A stretch of DNA of 64,000 nucleotides. Origin: Musa acuminata AAA Group (lineage: Eukaryota > Streptophyta > Magnoliopsida > Zingiberales > Musaceae). Of the stretch, positions 55,145 to 64,000 are shown piece by piece. The notes under the pieces are model-generated. The model was not told where the DNA came from. It worked only from the letters and a program-made list of their open reading frames with translations, and did not search any database. The stretch lies in contig NC_088345.1 of assembly GCF_036884655.1 (NCBI RefSeq), positions 31,250,501-31,314,500 on the forward strand. The letters run 5' to 3'. The translations under genes and the position numbers were made by a program. Every line of letters begins with the position of its first letter. Position 1 is the first letter of the stretch.

Positions 55145-55490
55145 ATATGCCTTGAGCCTAAGAGGTTCTCATCCTTTGAGCATCTTGGTTGAGCCATTCT
55201 TCTTGTATTCGGGTAAAAGAAATCGCAACTGTCACGATACGGGGCTACCGCGCCTTAACCACCCCTTTTATCTCTAGCTTGAGTCCTTTGATAAATATTC
55301 ATAACAATTGATAGTCAGTCCAATCATGAGCAAGGTAGGATAGCTTCTCAAACCTGGTTTGGTACTCTTGAATCATAGAGGTTTGTCGAATCTTTGCGAG
55401 TTGGCCATTGATATTTTCATACTCCGTAGGTCCGAAATGATTCATCAGTGCGTTCTTAAATTGATTCTGTGTTAGAGTCCCATGATTATG

Positions 55491-55865
55491 TTATAGCCAA
55501 TTGTACCATTGAATAGCATCTCCTTCAAGGTGGATGATAGCAATTTCCACCATAGCATCATCCGACATTCGGTAGTAGTGAAAGTAACGTTCGGCGCGCG
55601 AAATCCACCCAGTCGAATTTCCTTCTTTCCATTGTAGGAAGCTCACCCTCATGCGTGGCTGAAGCATGTCCAAGGCTTGTCCCTCCTTCTCTGGAGACCT
55701 CTCTGAACTCTCTCCTTGCTGAAATTTGGTTGGACTCGGCGGTTGTCCAATTCTGAATTCTGCAAACAAAGCACACAATTTGTCCTCGAAGCGCGATTCA
55801 AGCCGCATTTCAATCTGAGATTCCCATGCTTCAAATTTGGCATCAATTGGATTTTGAGAAGCCAT
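55491..55865 (-). pseudogene. Gag of the second chromovirus, N-terminal part
   Basis: 124 codons starting MASQNPIDAKFEAWESQIEM, with the gag block WKEGNSTGWISRAERYFHYY and HLEGDAIQWYNWL, parallel to the gag at 35647-36153. A stop at 55491 cuts it; the downstream reading to about 55260 still shows gag-like similarity. The upstream part here lacks the nonsense codon that splits the other copy's start. Confidence 0.82.
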
Positions 55866-56650
55866 AGCATATTCCTATAGATCAGAGATGTTCCTATCTT
55901 TTTTTTTGTTGATGGGTTAATGGCATGAGGTGGTGGAAGGTTCAGAAAAATTGAGGATCACGAAAATATACTACAGTAGAATTTTACGTCTAAAGTGTAG
56001 TAGTTTAGATGTAAAAGATCAGTAGTTTATTTTGAGAATTTTTTGACAAAATCAAAGAGAAATCTACTATTAGGAAGTTCAAAGCTGTCGTAAAAATTTC
56101 ATTGAGATTTGGACAGAAAAAATGCAGTAGCAAGATCAAACAAACTGTGCTATGTAGTTGGAATTCTATAGTGTATCTAGCAGATTAGATGTAAAAGATT
56201 AGTAGTTTATATTAGAAAATTTTTGACAAAACCAAAGGGAAATATGCTATTAGGGAGTATCAAAGCTATCAAAAAAATTTCGTAGAGATTTGGATAGAAA
56301 AAAAGTAGTAGCAAGATCAAACAAATTGTGTTATGCGGTTATAATTCTGCAGTGCATCTTTCGTCATAGAGATAAAAACTTTATGATGAAAAGTTTATGC
56401 AGTAATATAAGAATGAATTTTTTAGATTTTTGAATAAGGATAACTAAACTGCAGTAGTAGAAAGGTAGGAAACCAGAACCTATTGTAATTCACGAGGAGA
56501 TCAAAGGATGATCCACGATGGTGGAGATGATGGCAGAATTTGGCAATGATCTTTTAAGCAATTGTAGGAATTGCTTTGGGTAGCTATGGAGGGCTAATGG
56601 ATGGCCATGAAAGGGCAGCGAGATGCCAAGAACACTGCTATGATACCAAG

Positions 56651-57027
56651 TGTTAGAACCCTAGTAGATTCGAAGCTTGGGGTTGATCTCTTTTGGGGAT
56701 TGGCCTCCTTGGAACTCTATAGGGGTTCCTTCCTCCAAGTTGCTACTCAAAAGCTACTAAGAAGATTCATCTATTGCTTATCAAAAGAGGATAAATACAT
56801 GACTATTTATAGGGCTTCTAAACCCTAACTCCTAATAGGACTCCTACTCAAGACTCCTACTTCTAATCAACTCCTAATAATACTCCTACTCTAAGAAGCA
56901 ACCTCCCAACTTACCCTAGCCCTAGCAGGCCTCTTCACCTCTTTAATAGGGGTTGGCTAGGTAGGTTTTACATGAACACCCCTTTCAATAAAATTCAATT
57001 AGGACTCTCCTAGCTAGAGTCCTAATA
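56651..57027 (-). repeat. 5' LTR of the second chromovirus, about 377 bp
   Basis: TGTTAGAACCC...GTCCTAATA on the plus strand, with a minus-sense TATA box in GACTATTTATAGGGC (about 56800). It has only one terminal unit of the CTCAATTAGG...CTAACA type, against three in the LTRs at 31467 and 36787. Confidence 0.8.
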
Positions 57028-57218
57028 AATCTATTTATAATTTGCATTAGCTATGAAGTGTTTACTGAAATGATTGCTTGTCGATCCCAAGTGAGATGCT
57101 TTCTCTAACCCATTTTCTCTTTTGTAGGTCCTAAGGGACCATAGGAGGTTTCGGGAATACTGACCTTTGCGGATAGACATGCAAGAGTGCCGTACGACTT
57201 AGGAAAAATCAACTAAGT
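57028..57218 (+). repeat. Fragment of TGCTAG-family copia internal DNA
   Basis: Inverted match to about 40240-40440. No terminus is visible at either end. Confidence 0.65.
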
Positions 57219-58219
57219 GCGTGATAGTCCACTCCCGATTCCTCCTCCGTTGAGGCCATCAGTGCCTACTAATGGTCTTCCTTCAATGGGTGAAGACCAA
57301 CTACCCTCTTACAACTCTTTTCTCCTTTTGACAAGCTCAGGAGAGAACCTTTACACTCACTTTTTATAAAGTTTTCTTTACACTCTCTCTTACAATAATC
57401 TCTAAACTTTAGGAGGAGGGACTCTATACTTTACAAGAGTTTACACCTTTAGAATCACAGAGTTTTATTCTACTTTCTTTCTTTCTTAAGTAGGAAAGAT
57501 TGAGGTATTTATAGATCCCAAATGGCTTCAAAAATTAGAGCCAAAATTTAAATCCTAGAAATTTCGGGGTACTAGCGGTACCACCGCCCAATCTAGCGAT
57601 ACCACCGCCTAACACAATCTCGAAGACTGTGTCTTGAAGACTAAGTCACTAGTGGTTCCATCGCTTGGACCGGTGGTACCACTGCTTGGACCAACGGTGC
57701 CACCGCCTAACCCAATTATTGAGTCATTTAATGAGCCTTTCTCTTGGCTCAAAATAGCCCAATCTTAGGCCCAATTGGTCCCAAATTGAGTTGACCTAAT
57801 TATATTCAAACCAACGTAATTAGAACTCTAAACTAATTTGATCTAGATAAATTATTACAAAGAATGAATTATATGTAATTTGGTATGTCATTGGTTCTTT
57901 TGGTGCTTCGTTTGATCATTCGGCGCATCGTTCTCTCCTTTGACGTATTGTCCAATCAGCATGTTGACTTTCTATAATATCCGATCTCCTTGGTGCAAAG
58001 TCTAATTCTTCCAGCCCGATGCTTGAACTCATGGCACGAAGCCTTTTTGCCGGTACGTTGACCAATCCTCTAACATGTTCAACTCTGACCCAACATCCGA
58101 TTCCTCCTACTTCAATCAATTTGCCTCTACTTGATCGAAGCTAGTCTAGCGTCACTCAAAATGAAAATTAGATCACAAATTCATTAATTGATTTCATCAT
58201 CAAAATTTGAGATTCAACA
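57219..58219 (-). repeat. Truncated SIRE-like LTR fragment
   Basis: Starts inside an LTR at the conserved leader (ACTCCCGATTCCTCC..., CTTCCTTCAATGGG) and runs to the LTR end GATTCAACA at 58219. It has a minus-sense TATA box in GAGGTATTTATAG (about 57500-57512) and a GCGGTACCACCGCC palindrome at 57575-57588. The minisatellite end is missing. Confidence 0.8.
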
Positions 58220-58927
58220 ACAAGGGATATAGTATAGCTACTCATTGGAGAATGAGTTCACTAATCGATCCGCTAACGGAATGCTAGATGATTGATAATA
58301 CCTCATTATCAGATAATGATTCTATCATCCTAGTGGTATATCTGGTCCTTAGACTTGAGATACTAAGGATGCCATATATGAGTACTCTACTCTTTGATAT
58401 CAAATTTATAGGCTTAGAAGTTCTAGATTTAGCACAGTTGACCATTGGGAGTGGTAGCTAATCTTACGAGGCCTATTGAGTATCGATAGAGGATTATCCA
58501 CTCTTAGTGTCATAAGAGGAATATCCTATATGTTCTTGCTCATACAAATCCCTAGCCAAGGTCATTTGGATTGAGAGAGAAAGAGTTTTTCGGGAGAATT
58601 TGTTTAGAGCGAGACTCAAGTAGAAACCATATGAGCTTGATAGCACCATGCCTATAATACGGTCTTTGGGATATTTGATAGATGAGGGACTATATATATA
58701 CAATAACTGAGGATAAACAGATCCAATAGATTGGATTCTCCTGTATCATTTGGGGACTACAACGTAATGGCCTAGTATGTACTTAGTCGATGAGTCAAGC
58801 GAATTATTATGGAGATAATAATTCATTGAGCCAAAAGGAGGTCTGACAGGTATAACTCATGGCCAGCTTGATATTGGGCCTAGAGAGTCACACAGATATG
58901 GTAGGTATTGTGATGAGTAGAGGTTCA
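58220..58927 (+). repeat. Fragment of a TGCTAG-family copia LTR
   Basis: Matches the middle of the LTRs at 24633 and 37443 (GAATGAGTTCACTAATCGATC ... GAGTAGAGGTTCA). Its left end is cut by 57219-58219 material and its right end by the LTR at 58928. Confidence 0.78.
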
Positions 58928-60223
58928 TGTTAGAACTAAAATTGACACTAAGAGAGGGGGGTGAATTAGTGCTTATGAAAAATTACGTTAATTCGAAAAT
59001 ATCATTCGATAAAGCTTGTATAGGAAAGATAGGTTTAACTTAAAAGTGCATTCATAAGCATACTGAAAGTAGTAAGTAAGTAAATCAGTTTGCAATATGG
59101 GAATGAAAAGCAGAACCAAAATGCAAATTGAGTATGTCGGATTTATAGTGGTTCAGTTGTCATGACCTACGTCCACTCCCAATTCCTCTTCACTCAAGGC
59201 CACCGGCTTCTACTACCGATCTTCTTTCTAATAAGCGAAGATTAACTACCCTTACACTCTTTCTCCTTTTCATAGGTTCAAGATAGAACCTTTACACCCC
59301 TCTTTTATAAGTGTTCCCTCACACACCTCCCTTAGGACTATCACTTAGCTCTAGGAGGAGGGACTCTACACTTTAAGAGATTACAACCTTAGAATCATAG
59401 AGTTTTTATTCTACTTTCATATGTGTTCCAAGCAAAAATTTGTGGGGTATTTATAGACCGCAAATGACTTCAAAACTTGGAGCCAAAATTCAAATCCCCA
59501 AGTTTTCTGAGTACTAGCGGTACCACTGCCAATACTAGGCAATACTACCACCTGCCAATCTGACACTCGATAGTACCACTGCTTAGTCTGATGGTATCAC
59601 CACTTGACACACTAATATTGGGTGGTACCACCACCTAGTTTGATGGTACCACCACCTGGCACAGTCTTGAAGACTGTGTCTGGGCGGTACCACCATTAGA
59701 CCCTACTATAGGACATTGAATGGGCCAAATAATAGGCTTAGTTCAACCTTGATTCAGGCCCAATTGGCCCCTAATTAAGTTGATATGATTACATCTAAAA
59801 TCAACTCAATTAAACCTAACTAATTCGATCTAGACACATAATTACAAGCATGAATCATATGTTGTTCGGCATATCATTGGTTCATTCGATGCTTTATCTA
59901 ATCCTTTTGACGCATCGTCCTCTCTTATAGTGTATTACTTAATCAGCATGTTAACCTCCATAATATTCGATCTCCTTGGCGCAATGTCCGATCCTTCTAG
60001 CCTGATGCCTGAACTCATGACATAAAGCCTTCTACCGATACATCGACGGATCCTCTAGCTTGATGTCCAATCTTCTGACATGTTCCACTCTGGCCATACG
60101 TCCAATTCCTCTTGCTTTAATCAATTTGACTCTTCTGATCGAAGTTAGTACTACGTCACTCAAAACATAGATTAGATCATAAACTCATCAATTGATTTCA
60201 TCATCAAACTTCGAGATTCAACA
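58928..60223 (-). repeat. 3' LTR of a degenerate SIRE-like element, 1296 bp
   Basis: TGTTAGAACTAAAATTG...GATTCAACA, followed by a polypurine tract (minus sense) at about 60225-60237, so the element body lies to the right. It has the common leader at 59150-59260 and a TATA box in GGGGTATTTATAG (about 59442-59454). It lacks the 18-bp minisatellite of LTRs A-D. Confidence 0.85.
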
Positions 60224-60490
60224 ATCTCCCCCTTTTTGATGATGACAACCAATTGATGATGGAGTTGAAACAAAACTCCCCCTATCAATATATCATATTG
60301 ATTGAAAATTTAAATTCAAAAAATTATGACTATTTCATCATTGCATGCATCATGAATATTGAAAGAACCAATTAATCACATCATTGCATGCATCTTAAAA
60401 TCATGAGTATTACATGCATAATACCAATTCATCATGTATATTTTCAAAATCATCATTACATGATTCCAAATCATCATACATAATTTCAAA

Positions 60491-60574
60491 TCATCATTTT
60501 AGGCATAATATGCATGATTATCATCATACCTTTCATCATTTTAGGCATAATATGCATGATTATCATTATACTTT
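60491..60574. repeat. 42-bp tandem duplication
   Basis: TCATCATTTTAGGCATAATA and the following TGCATGATTATCAT occur at 60491 and again at 60533, in the 3' untranslated part of the element. Confidence 0.8.
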
Positions 60575-60624
60575 CGCCCCCTTTCTTATCAACAAAAAGG
60601 AGAAGTACAACTAGTAAGTTTTTA

Positions 60625-60945
60625 GATATGCAAGCTAGTAAGATAGCAAGTCTTGAACATGCAAGCTAATAAGTTTTTCATATATGAAAGTTAGCAAAAT
60701 TTTTGTATTTTTTGAGATGTGCAAGATAGTCTGTTTTTGCATCTTCTTGAAATGCACAAGCTAGCAAAATTTGCTTCTCTTTTGAGATGAGCAAGCTAGC
60801 AATTTTAGCAAGTTTTACATCATACAAGCTAACAAATTTTATATCATTTTACAATATGCAAGCTAGCAAATTTTCTTCTCTTTGAAATGTGCAAGCTAAC
60901 AAGTTTTCTCCTTGAAATGTGTAAGCTAGCAATACTTTCTCCCCT
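60625..60945. repeat. Degenerate tandem array of GCAAGCTAGCAA units
   Basis: About eight copies of a unit of roughly 40 bp with core TGCAAGCTAGCAAATTTT (variants GAAATGTGCAAGCTAAC and similar), ending at a CTCCCC block. The core contains the palindrome GCTAGC. Confidence 0.75.
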
Positions 60946-62294
60946 TTTGTTATTGTCAAAAAGAAGGAAAGAATATAATATTATAGTTCATTTCCCTTTA
61001 CATCAATTGTCAAATCATCACTTAAAGAATATCAAGAAAAATTAATTTGGTGATTAGATATACACTTCACGAATACAAGGGAGTACTAAAATAACTTTCA
61101 AGTTATGAATTAAATATATAAGAAAATAAGAGAAAAATTATGATTCATTTGGATAAATCAAATAGCGCAAAGAAGAATCATAGTAAATGCTTTTGAATCA
61201 TATAAAGAAAATCTCAAGTTATAATTATGAGAAATCAAGATCATGATTTAGATTAATAACTCATTCAAATTCAAATCGTCAAATCATCAAAATCACTTTC
61301 AAGAAATTCAAAATGATATAAATAGATTTATCAATCTCTTGAGATGCTAGCAATTTTCTTTCTCCCCTTTGTCATTGTAAACAAGAAAGAAGAAAAGGGG
61401 AATTATATAATGGTGCAATTTATTTCCCTTTACATAAATGCTCTACTCATAACATAAGGTTTACAACCATAAATACAAAGGAATTATACTTAATAAACAT
61501 CATGTCATGAAAGATAATATCAAAGATCATGTGAATACTAAAAGACATGATTCATTTAACAAATATCCTCTTAAATAATAAAAAAAAACTTAGGAGATCA
61601 AATAGTAAGGAAAATCTTAAGTCATGAATTTCGAAAACGATATTCTCTTTGGTTAATAGTGAATAGAATCATAGGAGATCAAATAAGAGATCTTGATTCA
61701 TATAAAATAAATCTCAAATCATTAATGTCGAGAATCAAGATTCGTTTGGATAAATCTTCTCTCAAAAAATAAAATCATATGAGAACGAAGTGATTCATAT
61801 AAAATACATCTCATGTCGAATAAATCAAGTGTTTGGATAAATATGAAAATAAATTATCAAATCCAAAATCATCATCAAAATCACTTTTCTTTCATTCAGA
61901 AAATTTATTGAAAGTAACGTAGATTGATTCCTATAAGATTAAAAGTAGCTAAAGTTCTTTTAGTTTGAAATTTTGTGATTAATTTCATGCTCTAGTCTTT
62001 CATACAAAAGCCATGCATCATCATTTAAAATAAAAAAATAATACGAAAATTATAAAGATACATATTATTGCTTCTTAAAACATATATAGGATAAATCTTA
62101 TTAGGTGTATAAGCATTAAATTTAAATCTAACATTTTGTTCCTTTATCATAAAACATGTAATTATCATGATTATTTTTTCAAAATCACTCGAAAGAGAAG
62201 TATGATCCCTCTTTTTTTGTATTTTATATAATAATTTGAAAACAACTGATGAAATGCATCAAGTGATTTTATAGTAAATTAAAGGGGTTTTGGT

Positions 62295-62490
62295 TAAGTC
62301 ACTTACCTCGTTGTTGAAAGCCGCCAAGGCATAGTTCGCCACCTCTTCTTTATCAGTTTGCTCCTCGTCTTCGGATGCACTTGAATCATCCAAAGTGGCC
62401 TTGAGTGCTTTCTTCTTCTTTTGTACATTTTTCTTCACTTGTAGATATTCGCTTTTGAAGTGCCTTGGCCGAATGCATTCATAGTAAGTT
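62295..62490 (-). pseudogene. Gag zinc-knuckle remnant of the SIRE-like element
   Basis: Minus reading gives a CYECIRPRHFKSEY-like knuckle in which the last Cys is Tyr, then KKKALKATLDDSSASEDEE, matching KKKALQATWDDSSASEEEE of the intact gag. Only this patch is recognisable. Confidence 0.75.
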
Positions 62491-62494
62491 ATTT

Positions 62495-62723
62495 TTATCG
62501 AATCTCAAATTTTGATAATGAAATCAATTAATAAATTAATGATCTAATCTATGTATTGAGATAAGTGATGCAGGACTAACTATGTGGAAAAAGATAAAAC
62601 AATTATGGAAGAATCAAATGTTGGGCCGGAGTCAAAGATTAGACATCGGGTCAAAAGAATCGGAGTATGGGACGAGAACGGATGTTGTAGGAGTCAACAT
62701 GCTAGAGAATCGGGCGATACATC
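62495..62723 (+). repeat. 5' fragment of a SIRE-like LTR in plus orientation
   Basis: Starts GAATCTCAAATTTTGATAATG, like the solo LTR start at 48339, and is cut by the LTR beginning at 62724. It is inverted relative to its neighbours. Confidence 0.7.
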
Positions 62724-64000
62724 TGTTAGGATCAAGAGCACTAAGAGGGGGGGGGGTGAATTAGTGCAGCGGAAATTTTTCAGCGATTAAAATGAAAGCT
62801 GCGTTCGTTCGATAAAAATAATTTCGTTGTGAAAGTCGATTCTAAGATTACTTTAACTTGAGATTAAGCGAGATAACATTAAAGTAGATCTATGAAGGTA
62901 GTTTGCAGTTTATGATGGAAAGCAGAATACAAGCGCAAACTAAAATGCGACATTCGTACGATAAAAATCGATTTACGTCTAAACGCAGATTTAGAAAGTT
63001 CTGAACTTAGAAACTTATTCGTAAGATCGTAGAAGGCAGTAAACAATTATAATTGAAATCAAAATGTAAATGTAAATTGAAATATGATGATCGTACGAAA
63101 AAAGTCGATTTACGTCTAAACGCAGATTCGGAAAGTTCTGAACTTAGAAACTCGTTCGTAAAATCGTAGAAGGCAGTAAGCTATTGAGAAGTTTGCAGTG
63201 AAGGTAAAATGCTCAAAGGAAATGCAAACTGAGATTTAGAGTGGTTCGGTCAATCTTGACCTACTCCACTTTTGGCTTCCTCCACCGACGAGGTCATCGA
63301 TATCAACTAGAGGCCTTCCTTCAATAGGCGAAGGCCAACCACCCTTTTACAGATTCACTCCTTTTGACGGGCTTAGGAGACAACTCAAACTTTGAAGAAC
63401 AGAAGGAGGAGAACTTTTGGTCTTTACAACAGTTTTGAGCTCTAAGAATCACAGAAAGATATCAAGATTTCGAGTGTAAGTTACTACCTTTCAGTGCTGA
63501 ATGGGTGGGGTATTTATAGGCCCCAACCCAGTTCAAATTTGGAGCTCAAAACTGTCAATTCCTGGAATTCCGGGATCAGGCGGTTGCACCTCCTGACTGG
63601 GGCGGTTGCACCGCCTGGCAGAGCTCGAAGACTGAGCCTCTAGGCGATGCCACCTTTGTCAAGGGCGGTTGCACCTCTCTGCCAGAGCTCGAAGACCGAG
63701 CTCAGGCGGTTGCACCTCCTGACTGGGGCGGTTGCACCGCCTAGCAGAGCTCGAAACTTGAGCTCAGGCGGTGCCACCTCTTGTCAGGAGAGGTTGCACC
63801 GCCTGGCAGAGCTCGAAACTTGAGCTCAGGCGATGCCACCTCTTGTCAGGAGAGGTTGCACCGCCCAGTCTCGCTCGGAGACTGAGCCCAAGCGGTTGCA
63901 CCTCCTGGCTGGGGCGGTTGCACCGCCCAGTCTCCCTGGGAGACTTAGCCTAGGCGGTGCTACCTCCTGGCTTGGGCGGTTGCACCTCCCACAGTAACCA
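62724..64000 (-). repeat. SIRE-like LTR running off the right edge
   Basis: Begins TGTTAGGATCAAGAGC with the G-run, and has remnants of the ACGTCTAAACGCAG repeat (near 62973 and 63112, only single copies). The conserved leader is at 63238-63345, a TATA box at 63510-63519 (minus) and the GCGGTTGCACC U3 array from 63578. It is closest in layout to LTR D; its end and the element type (solo or full) are outside the window. Confidence 0.85.

Larger units (their letters stand above)
55145..57027 (-). mobile_element. 5' end fragment of a second chromovirus
   Basis: In minus sense: an LTR (57027-56651), primer-site remnant (56640-56650, TTGGTATCATAGC on the minus strand), a degenerate leader, gag (55865 onward) and the first codons of pol (AISFTRIQEEWLNQ near 55200). 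It then stops at about 55145. The order matches the element at 31467-37183, to which it is related but clearly diverged. The rest of pol and the 3' LTR are missing. Confidence 0.8.
60224..62494 (-). mobile_element. Decayed internal region of the SIRE-like element
   Basis: A/T-rich DNA with almost no coding left. It keeps the polypurine tract next to the LTR and several further CTCCCC blocks. A short patch near 61960-62060 resembles the pre-integrase part, and a gag patch lies at 62295-62490. Most of pol appears deleted or beyond recognition. Confidence 0.7.

Overview
The window is repeat-rich nuclear DNA of a flowering plant, probably a monocot. It holds one recognisable host gene, a CAMTA (calmodulin-binding transcription activator) with a CG-1 domain split over several short exons. 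Almost everything else is LTR retrotransposon, mostly nested. The GCGGT...ACCGCC-rich LTRs remind me of banana-family (Musa/Ensete) repeats, but that is an impression I could not test. I saw no bacterial genes, CRISPR, rRNA or tRNA.

Region 1 (1-23425): an older SIRE/Maximus-like Ty1/copia element on the minus strand. Its gag is interrupted by a younger element of the same family. The younger element is a head-to-tail array LTR-internal-LTR-internal-LTR (1756-19973) with an exact 7893-bp period, three 2432-bp LTRs and one 5-bp target duplication (GCATT). The middle LTR matches the right LTR over its left part and the left LTR over its right part, as expected from unequal crossing over between the two LTRs of one element. 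Both internals carry gag, PR-IN and RT-RNase H, with an in-frame UAG between gag and pol and a shared 13-bp deletion that frameshifts pol.

Region 2 (23426-40700): after about 0.95 kb of unassigned DNA comes a second copia family whose LTRs begin TGCTAG. A plus-strand element (24633-39115) sits inside a minus-strand LTR of its own family. It is in turn interrupted by a solo LTR (28515-29955, TSD TAAGC) and by a Ty3/gypsy chromovirus (31467-37183, TSD GTCGA).

Region 3 (40700-54300): the CAMTA gene on the plus strand. Its promoter and 5'UTR end at 43056, and seven exons can be read from 43057 to 53255. They encode the whole CG-1 DNA-binding domain and the start of the central region. Intron 4 holds a sense-oriented solo LTR (48339-49863, TSD TACAA). 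Exon 7 contains two opposite frameshifts. Exons for the TIG, ankyrin and IQ/calmodulin-binding parts are not in the window, so the gene is either truncated or continues beyond 64000.

Region 4 (54300-64000): a mosaic of broken pieces. It includes a perfect 100-bp tandem duplication, the 5' end of a second chromovirus, fragments of the TGCTAG copia LTR, and LTRs and decayed internals of SIRE-like elements, the last running off the right edge. No novel host system is evident. The most informative object is the three-LTR array with its readable recombination history.
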